From JAGVSR01 sp963742405 (GTDB lineage: Bacteria > Pseudomonadota > Alphaproteobacteria > Rhizobiales > Hyphomicrobiaceae), in assembly GCA_963742405.1 (NCBI GenBank), contig CAVUMB010000007.1, positions 372,001-436,000 on the forward strand: a DNA stretch of 64,000 nucleotides. Direction: 5' to 3'. The notes beneath the pieces were generated by a model that was given only the letters and a program-made list of their open reading frames with translations, was not told the DNA's origin and ran no database searches. The translations under genes were made by a program, and so were the position numbers. Below, piece by piece: positions 37,687 to 46,271 of this stretch. The first letter of the stretch is position 1. The number at the start of each line of letters is the position of its first letter.

Positions 37687-38040
37687 ATGAAAAGACTGCT
37701 ATGGACCATTCCGGCCCTCGTCATTGGTTCCGTATCGGTGCTTGCCGGCGCAAGCAGCGAAAATCGGCTGGACGACAAGGCCCTCAAGGGCCCGGGTGAC
37801 GGCGGCGCACATTCGACGGATCCGAACATTGATCGCTCTGGCAGCACCGGTCCTGCCGGGCCGTCGAATTCGCAAAAGCCATCTTACAATTATAACAACC
37901 CAAGTTCCGGTTCGTCAGGCTCTTCCAGTTCAACAGATTCTGGATCTGATGGATCGAGCGGCAACAGCGGCTCTATGGGATCGAGTTCAGGCAAGTCGCA
38001 GGTAGCGCCAAATACGACGAAACCTAACAGCACGCGCTAA
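37687..38040 (+). CDS. exported Ser/Gly-rich low-complexity protein
   Basis: ATG 37687 has GGAGG eight bases upstream. The 117-residue product begins with a signal peptide (MKRLLWTIPALVIGSVSVLAGA). The mature part contains DDKALKGPGDGG and DPNIDRSGSTGPAGPSN, then about 35 residues almost wholly Ser, Gly, Asp and Asn. No Cys is present and no lipobox is clear. It is probably a disordered secreted or periplasmic protein. It stands alone with its own strong terminator. Function unknown. Confidence 0.75.
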   Translation: MKRLLWTIPALVIGSVSVLAGASSENRLDDKALKGPGDGGAHSTDPNIDRSGSTGPAGPSNSQKPSYNYNNPSSGSSGSSSSTDSGSDGSSGNSGSMGSSSGKSQVAPNTTKPNSTR

Positions 38041-38066
38041 CGAAAGCGTTAGCGTTTGATCAAGTG

Positions 38067-38095
38067 GGGCAGAGCGTTAAGCTCTGCCCTTTTTT
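38067..38095 (+). terminator. intrinsic terminator
   Basis: A perfect 9-bp stem GGGCAGAGC/GCTCTGCCC with loop GTTAA is followed by six T, 26 bp past the stop of the Ser/Gly-rich protein. Confidence 0.93.
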
Positions 38096-38105
38096 CCTCT
38101 ATCGG

Positions 38106-39125
38106 TCAGCTGGACGACAGTGTGCTCGCGGTCACTTCATACACTTGACCATTAGCAAAGCTTGCATCGGCGGCAGCGAGTTGAACGTATATTGACGCCA
38201 ACTCAGCCGGCTGACCCGGACGGCCAAGCGTTGTGTGCGATCCGAATTCCTCAAGTTTTTCCATCGTGGCGCCGCCTGACACCTGCAGCGGCGTCCAGAT
38301 CGGTCCCGGTGCAACCGCATTGACGCGAATGCCTTTGGGTCCAAATTGCTTGGCCAGCGAAATTGTCCAATTGGATATCGTCGCTTTGGTCTGCGCGTAA
38401 TCATAGAGCTCCGCCGACGGCTCGCGTGCCTGGATCGACGATGTTCCGATAATTGCAGAGCCGGGTTTCAAATGCGGTACAGCGGCTTTGATGGTCCAAA
38501 ACGGCGCATAAACATTTGTCTTCATCGTTGCATCAAAGTCTTCCGTCGACACATCCATAATGGAGGGCCGTGTTTGCTGGCGTGCGGCGTTGAGCACAAG
38601 AATATCTAGTCCGCCTAAATCTCGCACGGCATGCTCGATGAGCTGGCGGCAAAACTGTTCGGTCATGATGTCGCCCGGAATCGCCACGCCTTTGCCGCCG
38701 GCCTCTTCGATGAGCGAGATCACTTCTCGCGCATCCTCCTCTTCCGCTGGTAGATAGTTGATTGCAACGTCGGCGCCTTCACGCGCGAAGGCGATGGCCG
38801 CTGCCCTCCCCATGCCGGAATCGCCGCCCGTAATCAGTGCGCGGCGGCCTCTTAGCCGTCCAGAGCCGCGATAGCTTTTCTCACCGTGATCGGGAGGCGG
38901 ATCCATACGACTTGCGAGCCCCGGCCACGGCTGCTCCTGCCGCTTGAACGGCGGTCTTGGATATTTGGTGGTCGGGTTCTCGAGTTCGGCGTTGGGCGGA
39001 GACTGGCTCGGTTGTGGTGTCGCTTGCGCTTGCGCACCGCTCGACATCGACAGCGCCATGCCGCCCATAAGGCCGTAAGCCGTTCCCATGACATCGCGTC
39101 GTGAAACATCGTCGTTGTTGGTCAT
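38106..39125 (-). CDS. Tat-exported short-chain dehydrogenase/reductase
   Basis: The 339-residue protein has a twin-arginine signal (VSRRDVMGTA, then a hydrophobic stretch ending AQAQA), a ~60-residue linker, and an SDR fold: ITGGDSGMGRAAAIAFA binds the cofactor, LVLNAAR follows, and the active site is SSIQAREP with YAQTK (YxxxK). GAGAGGATTAG precedes the ATG. The domain resembles the YghA-like SDRs. Export would place an NAD(P)-using enzyme in the periplasm, so the cofactor would have to be loaded before Tat export. Substrate unknown. Confidence 0.87.
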   Translation of the reverse strand: MTNNDDVSRRDVMGTAYGLMGGMALSMSSGAQAQATPQPSQSPPNAELENPTTKYPRPPFKRQEQPWPGLASRMDPPPDHGEKSYRGSGRLRGRRALITGGDSGMGRAAAIAFAREGADVAINYLPAEEEDAREVISLIEEAGGKGVAIPGDIMTEQFCRQLIEHAVRDLGGLDILVLNAARQQTRPSIMDVSTEDFDATMKTNVYAPFWTIKAAVPHLKPGSAIIGTSSIQAREPSAELYDYAQTKATISNWTISLAKQFGPKGIRVNAVAPGPIWTPLQVSGGATMEKLEEFGSHTTLGRPGQPAELASIYVQLAAADASFANGQVYEVTASTLSSS

Positions 39126-39217
39126 CTAATCCTCTCGCAAAGCTTCCGGCCCTAACCGGAAGAGGATGCGAGAGTTCCCCTTGATGGCCAATCATCGTGC
39201 GTGAGCAGCGCCGCGGC

Positions 39218-39778
39218 TCATTCTTCCAGTTCCGTATCCCAATAAAGATAGTCCATCCAACTATCGTGCAGATAGTTGGGCGGGAACAGGCGGCCGTTGC
39301 GGTGCAATTCAAATACAGTTGGGCGGTAGGGAGGCTGGAACGGCTTCATGCCGGCCGCCTGTAGCGACTGACTGCCCTTTTTGAGATTGCACGGCGCGCA
39401 CGCTGTAAGAACGTTTTCCCACCGCGTCATCCCACCCCGCGCGCGGGGCACCACGTGATCGAATGTTAGGTCGTGTTTATCGCCGCAATATTGGCAGCTG
39501 AACCGATCGCGCAGAAAAACGTTGAAGCGCGTGAATGCGGGATAAAGTGCTGGTTTGACGTAGGTTTTCAGCGAAACGACGCTGGGCAGCCTGATCTCGA
39601 AACTGGGACTTCGAACAGTCGTGTCATATTCGGAGACGATGTTGACGCGGTCCAAAAACACCGCCTTCACCGTCTCCTGCCAACTCCAGAGCGACAAAGG
39701 ATAGTAGCTCAGGGGGCGGAAGTCGGCGTTCAGAACCAGGGCCGGACACGAGTCCGGAAGGGAGGCATGAGCATTCAC
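39218..39778 (-). CDS. HNH endonuclease family protein
   Basis: The 186-residue protein starts PALVLNADFRPLSYYPLSLWSW, common to a widespread chromosomal HNH family in alphaproteobacteria. The HNH core is CQYCGDKHDLTFDHVVPRARGG with the second CxxC in TACAPCNLKKG. It is not linked to any restriction or phage gene here, so a housekeeping role is more likely than defence. The family's function is not established. Confidence 0.88.
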   Translation of the reverse strand: MNAHASLPDSCPALVLNADFRPLSYYPLSLWSWQETVKAVFLDRVNIVSEYDTTVRSPSFEIRLPSVVSLKTYVKPALYPAFTRFNVFLRDRFSCQYCGDKHDLTFDHVVPRARGGMTRWENVLTACAPCNLKKGSQSLQAAGMKPFQPPYRPTVFELHRNGRLFPPNYLHDSWMDYLYWDTELEE

Positions 39779-40034
39779 AAGCTTGCATCCAGTCGGTTCG
39801 CCGTTGCGAATCGGTTCGTCAAACCGCTTCGACGGGCGGGATACTAACCGGGCATGTCAGGGATGTGAAGCGTTGCGATCGCCCCACGCAAATGACACAC
39901 AAGTTTATGAGCCGATTGGATTTTTTGTTGTTTTGAATGATCTGTGAGGACAAGCACTGGTCCCCTATTGTGACCCTGCGGTGATCGGTGCGACTGATCG
40001 AGCCACGCCCCATGCCCCTCGCGAGTGTCGGTTG

Positions 40035-40598
40035 ATGAACGCAAAAAAGACCACCAAAACTGTTCCGAGCACGCCTACCCACACGCTGGCCAAGAAGAGC
40101 GCCGGCAAATCCGGCGTCAGCAAGCCCGCGCCAGCGCCCATCGTGTCGACGGGATATTGGCTCTTCAAGTCGGAGCCGGACGTTTTCTCTTATGAAATGC
40201 TCAAGACGAAGGCGGCGACGGGCGAGCCTTGGACGGGCGTGCGCAATTTCCTTGCGCGCAACAACATGCGTGCCATGTCTGTAGGCGATCTAGGCTTCTT
40301 CTATCATTCCAACATCGGCAAAGAGATCGTCGGCATCTGCCGCGTGATCGCGCCCGCCCATCCTGATCCCGATGACGACACGGGCACATGGGAATGCGTC
40401 GACGTCGAAGCCGTGGCTGCATTTGAAAAACCGGTGACGCTGCAGGAGGCGAAGGACAATCCGAAGCTTCAAAAAATGAGTCTCGTCACGTCGATGCGCC
40501 TCTCCGTGCAACCGGTGACGTCGGACGAGTGGGCCGAGGTGTGCCGGATGGCCAAGTTCAATCCTAAAAGCCTCGGTTCCATGAAGCGCAAGCGATGA
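40035..40598 (+). CDS. EVE domain-containing protein
   Basis: From ATG 40035 the 187-residue product has a basic, Pro/Ser/Lys-rich N-terminal stretch (about 40 residues) and an EVE domain: GYWLFKSEPDVFSYEML, WTGVRNFLARNNMRAM, GDLGFFYHSNIGKEIVGICRV. EVE domains bind modified nucleobases in DNA or RNA, but the role of these stand-alone bacterial proteins is unclear. The next gene overlaps its stop by 4 bp (ATGA). Confidence 0.9.
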   Translation: MNAKKTTKTVPSTPTHTLAKKSAGKSGVSKPAPAPIVSTGYWLFKSEPDVFSYEMLKTKAATGEPWTGVRNFLARNNMRAMSVGDLGFFYHSNIGKEIVGICRVIAPAHPDPDDDTGTWECVDVEAVAAFEKPVTLQEAKDNPKLQKMSLVTSMRLSVQPVTSDEWAEVCRMAKFNPKSLGSMKRKR

Positions 40599-41260
40599 TG
40601 CGAATGCCCACGGATGAGCTTGGAGACATCGATTTTATCGTTGCGAACACGCGACTGCAGTCACCTCCGCATGTGCCGGAAATTCGACTGCATCTCGCCG
40701 AAGAATCGCTGCCAATCTGGCAGAAAACGGAAGAACAGTTGGGCGCGATGAACGTGCCGCCACCGTTCTGGGCATTTGCTTGGGCCGGCGGTCAGGCCCT
40801 GGCGCGCTATCTTCTCGACAATCGTCGCGAGGTTGCAGGCAAGAGTGTGCTCGATTTGGGTACAGGCTCGGGCCTGACCGCCATCGCCGCCATGCAGGCC
40901 GGAGCCCGCTCGGTCCTAGCGGCCGATATCGATCCCATGGCTCTCGTCGCGGCTCAGCTGAACGCCGCCGCAAATGGCGTCCTGATCACCACCACGACAG
41001 ACGATCTCCTCGACCAACCGACTGCCGGCCATGACACGGTTCTCGTTGGCGACCTCTTTTATGAGCGCCAAGTCGCCGACCGCGTCCTGGTCTATTTGAC
41101 AAAAGCGCAGGCGGCTGGTGGCCACATTCTCGTCGGCGACCCGCAGCGCAGCTATTTCCCGGCCGATCGCTTCGTGTGCCTAGCCGAATATCAAGTCGAG
41201 GTGACGCGCGAACTGGAAGATTCCCTGATTAAGAAAACGGCCGTGTGGGCCCTGCGCTGA
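40595..41260 (+). CDS. class I SAM-dependent methyltransferase (ETFB/L11 lysine methyltransferase-like)
   Basis: The 221-residue protein has the SAM-binding motif VLDLGTGSGLTAIAAM, then VLAADIDPMA and LVGDLFYE. The preceding PPPFWAFAWAGGQALARYLLD is typical of the lysine methyltransferases related to ETFB-KMT and PrmA. The protein substrate cannot be read directly. Translational coupling with the EVE gene is shown by the ATGA overlap. Confidence 0.85.
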   Translation: MMRMPTDELGDIDFIVANTRLQSPPHVPEIRLHLAEESLPIWQKTEEQLGAMNVPPPFWAFAWAGGQALARYLLDNRREVAGKSVLDLGTGSGLTAIAAMQAGARSVLAADIDPMALVAAQLNAAANGVLITTTTDDLLDQPTAGHDTVLVGDLFYERQVADRVLVYLTKAQAAGGHILVGDPQRSYFPADRFVCLAEYQVEVTRELEDSLIKKTAVWALR

Positions 41261-41394
41261 ACAAGATTAACGGGCGCCTTCACATCTCTATTGCGCTGCA
41301 AAATGCGACCTTCTGTTTCGTACCTTCTATCAGTTGTGCGCCGCCGCACGTCCTCTCATAATGCGCTCAAAAATAAGCTCGGGAGGAGAAGCGA

Positions 41395-43342
41395 ATGTCA
41401 GACAAGGTGTACCCGGTCAAACCTGACTGGGCCAAGGCTGCTTGGCTGGACGAGGCCCAGTACAAGGAACTCTATAGTCGCTCGGTAAACGATCCCGACG
41501 GTTTCTGGGGTGAAGCCGGTCTGCGGCTCGACTGGATCACCCCGTATACGAAGGTCAAAAACACCTCGTTCGCTCCAGAAAACGTATCGATCAAATGGTT
41601 CGAGGACGGCACTCTTAATGTGTCCGCCAACTGCATCGACCGCCATCTTGCGACACGGGGCGATCAGGTCGCTATCATTTGGGAAAGCGATGATCCGACG
41701 CTTGACGAGCAGATCACTTATAAACAGCTGCACGAGCGCGTCTGCCGTTTTGCCAATGTCCTGAAGGCTCACGGCGTAAAAAGGGGCGATCGCGTCACGA
41801 TCTACCTGCCGATGATTCCCGAGGCTGCGTACGCCATGCTCGCTTGTACGCGGATCGGCGCTATCCACTCGATCGTCTTCGGCGGTTTCTCACCCGACAG
41901 TTTAAAAAACCGCGTCGACGATGCGCAATCGCGCGTCATCATCACCGCCGATGAAAGCGTGCGCGGCGGCAAAAACGTGCCGTTGAAGAAAAACGCCGAC
42001 ATCGCCCTCGACGGCGCCGCATCCGGAACCAAGCTTCTCGTTGTTCGCCGTACCGGCAATCCGATCAACTGGGTGCCGGGACGCGATTTCTGGATGCACG
42101 AAGAAACCGCCAAGGTCTCGGCGGACTGTCCGCCTGAGGCAATGAACGCGGAAGATCCGCTGTTCGTCCTTTACACGTCGGGCTCGACCGGCAAGCCGAA
42201 AGGTGTCGTGCACACCACCGGCGGTTACCTGCGTCTATGCCGCGATGACGCATCAATACGTGTTCGACTACCATGACGGCGACATCTACTGGTGCACGGC
42301 CGATGTCGGCTGGGTCACGGGCCACAGCTACATCGTCTATGGACCGCTGGCCAACGGCGCCACGACCCTGATGTTCGAAGGAATCCCGAACTATCCCACA
42401 GCCTCCCGCTTCTGGCACGTCGTCGACAAGTGGAAGGTCAACATTTTCTACACCGCGCCGACCGCGATTCGCTCACTGATGGGCCAGGGCGATGATTTTG
42501 TGCAGCGCACCAGCCGCTCTTCGCTTGCGCATTCTGGGTTCGGTCGGCGAGCCGATCAATCCGGAAGCCTGGGAGTGGTACTATAATGTCGTGGAGATAG
42601 CCGCTGTCCCATCGTCGATACGTGGTGGCAGACGGAAACCGGCGGCATTCTCATTACGCCGCTGCCAGGCGCTACGGCGTTGAAGCCCGGTTCGGCAACG
42701 CATCCATTTTTTGGCGTGCAACCGGCTCTGGTTGACGACAAGGGTACCCGCCTTGAAGGAGCCGCTCCGGCAATCTCGTCATTTTAGACAGCTGGCCGGG
42801 GCAAAGCCGAACCATTTACGGCGATCATGAACGGTTCGTGCAAACGTACTTTTCCGCCTATCCCGGCCAATACTTCACCGGCGACGGCTGCCGGCGCGAC
42901 GAAGACGGCTACTATTGGATTACCGGTCGCGTCGATGACGTGATCAACGTCTCCGGTCACCGCATGGGAACGGCCGAAGTCGAGAGCGCACTCGTTGCGC
43001 ATCCCAAAGTGGCCGAGGCCGCGGTAGTCGGTTACCCGCATGATCTCAAGGGTCAAGGCATCTACTGCTACGTGACGCTCAACAACGGCATCGAGCCAAG
43101 CGATGCCTTGCGCAAGGAATTGGTCGCTCACGTGCGCCGCGAAATCGGGCCAATAGCCTCGCCGGATTTGATCCAGTTCTCTCCTGGCCTTCCCAAGACG
43201 AGATCTGGCAAGATCATGCGCCGCATCTTGCGTAAGATCGCCGAGGATGAATTCGGCAGTTTGGGAGACACGTCGACGCTCGCCGATCCCGGCCGTTGTC
43301 GACGACCTCATCGAAAATCGCCAGAACAAGCGCGCTGTCTGA
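41395..43342 (+). CDS. acs: acetyl-CoA synthetase, interrupted by five single-base indels
   Basis: The ATG follows GGGAGGAG. The first frame (MSDKVYPVKPDWAKAAWLDE to VVHTTGGYL) includes the adenylate-forming motif YTSGSTGKPKGV. The rest of the enzyme is spread over other frames: an extra C near 42232, an extra T near 42524, a missing base near 42593, a missing base near 42768 and an extra C near 43289. Pieces in order include WCTADVGWVTGHSYIVYGP, SLRILGSVGEPINPE, CPIVDTWWQTETGG, GYYWITGRVDDVINVSGHR and PKTRSGKIMRR with the acetylatable Lys. The corrected product is 648 residues, the normal Acs length. The enzyme activates acetate. Error or decay cannot be told apart from this sequence alone. 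Confidence 0.88.
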
Positions 43343-43368
43343 TCTCGGTTTAAAGAATGGCAGAAGAG

Positions 43369-43402
43369 GCGGAGGAGCTGAGCTGACTCCTCCGCACTTT
43401 AC
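43369..43402 (+). terminator. hairpin between acs and the extensin-like gene
   Basis: GCGGAGGAG and CTCCTCCGC form a perfect 9-bp stem with a 9-base loop, followed on the plus strand by ACTTTACTT. It lies 26 bp after the corrected acs stop. The stem arm reaches close to the convergent gene's stop at 43399. Confidence 0.5.
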
Positions 43403-44121
43403 TTGCAGCGCGAGAACGCGCCGCGGTCGAGGTGGAAGTGATTTTTATGCGCAGCGTTGTAGTCGGGTCCGAGCGTCACGCGAAAATACTTGCACGCCCG
43501 CCGGTGGGCTTCTCTCAGAAAAACGGCCTCCGTTCCATTGCCGGGCCAGTCACGCAGAATGTTGATCTGCTTGCCGCCTTGAAGAGTGAAGCCAGAAATG
43601 TCGATAGCATTGGCCGTTGCATGCTGGCTGCGGATGTCTTTCATCATCGGATTGCCGACGATGTTGCGGCAGTCATAGATGCCCATGTCACCGATAGAGG
43701 TAACGCGCGCGCCGAATGTGGTTTGCGCCAGCGGCTGCACCTCATGCTCAATCCACAAGGCCAGCGCGGCGGCCATTTCGCAGGTCAGTTTTTCCGCTCC
43801 GATCTGCGCTCCGCCGGCGTGGGTAAACTTCACGGCGTTTTGCCAGCCGCAGCCATTTTTGTACGGCTGGTCGACGATCGCGGCGGCGTCGATGTGAGGC
43901 TCTTTTAAAATTGCATCGCATAGCGGCCGGTCTAGGCGCAGCGCCGCCAGCCGGCTGTCGACAAACCAGGTCGGCTGCGTATCAAGAGCGATCGGCGGGA
44001 ACGGACTGAAGCGTTGCGGAATGTAGCCTAGCCGCAAGGCAATAAACGCTACTCCGGCGAGGAGAAGAAGCAGCAGTGTGCGCGCCAGAAAGCGGCGCTT
44101 CGGTCGGTCGGGCGATGTCAT
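43399..44121 (-). CDS. extensin-like family protein
   Basis: From ATG 44121 (GGAG upstream) the 240-residue product has a basic N-terminus, a signal anchor (LLLLLLAGVAFIALRLGYI) and the extensin-like C-terminal domain: LDRPLCDAILK, GCGWQNAVKF, LTCEMAAALALWIEHEV, GIYDCRNI and HATANAIDISGF, ending NHFHLD. The His/Asp pattern resembles metal sites of LAS/M15-type peptidases, so a cell-wall role is possible, but activity is unproven. It is convergent with acs. Confidence 0.88.
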   Translation of the reverse strand: MTSPDRPKRRFLARTLLLLLLAGVAFIALRLGYIPQRFSPFPPIALDTQPTWFVDSRLAALRLDRPLCDAILKEPHIDAAAIVDQPYKNGCGWQNAVKFTHAGGAQIGAEKLTCEMAAALALWIEHEVQPLAQTTFGARVTSIGDMGIYDCRNIVGNPMMKDIRSQHATANAIDISGFTLQGGKQINILRDWPGNGTEAVFLREAHRRACKYFRVTLGPDYNAAHKNHFHLDRGAFSRCK

Positions 44122-44236
44122 AAGCACTCCAATGAGAGCCGTGACTTTAGCGAAACGCCAGCAGGCCTCCTAGACCCGCAACGCCACACTTTCCTGCCCA
44201 AACCAAGTTTTCGCTTGTCATGCCACAACGAAAAAT

Positions 44237-44258
44237 AGGTCCGCACGGCGGCGGACCT
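44237..44258 (-). terminator. bidirectional intrinsic terminator
   Basis: AGGTCCGC and GCGGACCT form an 8-bp stem with a 6-base loop. The minus strand continues ATTTTTCG and the plus strand TTTTCCATTTT. It lies 25 bp past the stop of the VWA-domain gene, which it probably serves. Confidence 0.6.
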
Positions 44259-44283
44259 TTTCCATTTTCTGTTTTTGAGGCCG

Positions 44284-45525
44284 TTATTGCGTCAGTCGCA
44301 AGTCATTGAGCGAGTTCGCGATCGATAAGAACGCCTGGCGAAGTTCTTCGCCATCGGCCGCATCATGAAACTCGCCACCGGCCCGCGTGGCGCAGTTTTG
44401 CAGCATGGTTTTCGCCGACGCCGGCGCATCGAAGGCCACTGTGTGAACTTTGATGCCCTTTGCGCCGAGAGCCGAGCAGACCGACAACGCCTGCGCACTG
44501 GAGTTGCCGTTGGCATAGGCCATGTTGAAAATGCCATCGGTCATGATGATCACGGCCTTCGTCGTCCGCCCGTCATTGTAGGCGGCCGGTTCGCTGTCGG
44601 ACGGCCATAGGGTCGCATAGTTCGGTGAAATGAGGTTCCAGGCCCACTGGGCACCAATATGCCCGGCCGTCGCGCCGGACGCGGCGTAGCGGTCGATCGA
44701 ACCGGTCAATGTGTCTTTGTCCTCGGTCAGCGGTACGATCTGGGCCGATGGGCAGAAATAGCCTTGGCGGCCCTCGGTGAGATCGATGTCGGTAAACCGG
44801 CCATTGCCGCGGTAACTTCCACCATCGCCGATACTGTCGTCCGTGTATGCGCTGGCACCGGCGCGCTCCCGCACACAGCCATCAACGCTGGTGCCGTTCG
44901 ATGCCTCGGCGGCGTACGGACCGAGTTGAACCGCCGCAGAGTAAGGGGCCAGACCGATGCGCACCTTGTTTGGGCGATCGCCATCGGGCAACAAAGATTC
45001 GACGAGATCAGTAGCAGCGGCTTTGAGATCGGCCAGCTTTTGACCACTCATCGAACCGGTAATGTCGAGGGCCATGCCCAATTCCAGATCCGAAGCCTGA
45101 AACGTCGTCACTGTATCGAACGGCGCGGCGACATTCTCGATGCCGGCGACACGCATGAACGTCGTTGGAACGCCCGCATCGACCTTGACTTCAATGGTGC
45201 TGTTGGCGCGATTGGGAATGACCTGCACGCGACTGACGTTGGCGAAGTCGCGACTGGTGGCCATGTTCAAATTGAAATATCGCTCGCCGAGTGCGGAAAT
45301 TTCGGCGTTCGTCATGGCTCCGTCCATCAGCGCCCGTCCAGCTGCCAGCGCGGCGGCATCTGCTGCCGCTGCGATCTTCGAAGCCGTGTGATAAACCCGT
45401 GCTTGATCGACAGCGAGGCCGATGAACACCATCAGGACCATGGCCAAGATGCCAAACAGGATCGCTACCGCGCCGCGCTCGTCGCGAGCAATTTTGGCTG
45501 TAGTCGGATAGGGTGCCGTCGGCAT
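44284..45525 (-). CDS. TadG-like pilus assembly protein with von Willebrand A domain
   Basis: The 413-residue product from ATG 45525 (GGAG upstream) has a short basic N-terminus, RGAVAILFGILAMVLMVFIGLAVDQ as membrane anchor, and the pseudopilin-like AAAADAAALAAGRAL of TadE/TadG proteins. A VWA domain begins near residue 160 with DITGSMSG, a MIDAS variant with Thr, and includes VIIMTDGIFN. A frame upstream to 45870 is not supported as coding. No other tad genes are near, so the partner system must be elsewhere. Confidence 0.88.
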   Translation of the reverse strand: MPTAPYPTTAKIARDERGAVAILFGILAMVLMVFIGLAVDQARVYHTASKIAAAADAAALAAGRALMDGAMTNAEISALGERYFNLNMATSRDFANVSRVQVIPNRANSTIEVKVDAGVPTTFMRVAGIENVAAPFDTVTTFQASDLELGMALDITGSMSGQKLADLKAAATDLVESLLPDGDRPNKVRIGLAPYSAAVQLGPYAAEASNGTSVDGCVRERAGASAYTDDSIGDGGSYRGNGRFTDIDLTEGRQGYFCPSAQIVPLTEDKDTLTGSIDRYAASGATAGHIGAQWAWNLISPNYATLWPSDSEPAAYNDGRTTKAVIIMTDGIFNMAYANGNSSAQALSVCSALGAKGIKVHTVAFDAPASAKTMLQNCATRAGGEFHDAADGEELRQAFLSIANSLNDLRLTQ

Positions 45526-45836
45526 CGTGTGTCTCCATGAAACAACCCGGCAGGGTTTGGAGACGAAGGGAGCAACGCAGATGCCGTCGCGATACAGGGG
45601 CAGGACAGGATTGCGCAGTTCGTCAATGGTGGTTGAAAAAGTGTTAACGCTGACTAGCAAGCTTTCGACCACGTCGAGCAAAACAGCCAGATCGATCGCT
45701 AGCCTGCGAAGTCGGTAGCGCACGCAAGGTGCGAAATCTGCCTCGTTTACCGTGCCGCCGGATGTCCTTCCGACAGGTTTGATCGTCCGTTCACCGGTCA
45801 ATGTTCCATCATGATACGCAGTTGGCCAGTTGGGGT
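45526..45836. other. intergenic region
   Basis: About 310 bp between the TadG-like and DUF1674 genes. It should hold the promoter of the TadG-like gene. The open frame here has a composition unlike the gene that follows. I see no RNA or strong repeat. Confidence 0.35.
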
Positions 45837-46103
45837 TTAAAAGTCGGAGATGATGCCGTCTTTTTCCCAATCACCGTAGCGCACAGGGTCCGGTCCGGAG
45901 CGGCCGCCCAATTCGGCAGGTGCATCTTTCGCGGCTTTTTCCCGTAACCGGCGGCGCTCATCCGCCTCGGCCAAAGCCCGATTGGCGGCGTCCGACAGGA
46001 TGCGCGGCGTGATTCCAGTCCCGTCAGTGGTTCCCGTCCCAACGGTGGCGCCATTCCCTTGGGCCGCGCCGGTATTGAACTTCGTGTCGTCTTTGTCCGT
46101 CAT
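45837..46103 (-). CDS. DUF1674 protein (succinate dehydrogenase assembly factor 4 family)
   Basis: The 88-residue product starts at ATG 46103 with AAGGA upstream. The N-terminal half is Gly/Thr-rich and probably disordered; the C-terminus ELGGRSGPDPVRYGDWEKDG carries the family signature and ends in ISDF. Mitochondrial Sdh8/SDHAF4 has the same motif and protects flavinated SdhA, so a role in complex II assembly is likely. It is divergent from htpX. Confidence 0.9.
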   Translation of the reverse strand: MTDKDDTKFNTGAAQGNGATVGTGTTDGTGITPRILSDAANRALAEADERRRLREKAAKDAPAELGGRSGPDPVRYGDWEKDGIISDF

Positions 46104-46271
46104 GGTAAGTCCTTCGTCCGCTGCCGGCTGGACCAGTTCCACCCGCAAAGCCGGGTGGCTGGTTGTCGGCCAGCGTCATTCCCATATACTAAACGCATTC
46201 GATATCGGATGCCTGCCCCGCGTCGTTATACGGCCCGTGGCATCGCCAATTGAGGGGAGTTTCGTCCCGCC

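Noticed and set aside
39218..40598. HNH and EVE genes as a defence island
   Set aside because: Both are stand-alone chromosomal families here, with no methylase, restriction or phage genes beside them.
44659..45540. 293-codon frame opposite the TadG-like gene
   Set aside because: Shadow of a gene with membrane anchor and VWA domain.
45526..45870. N-terminal extension of the TadG-like protein
   Set aside because: The added 115 residues do not fit the family, and a good ribosome-binding site precedes the ATG at 45525.
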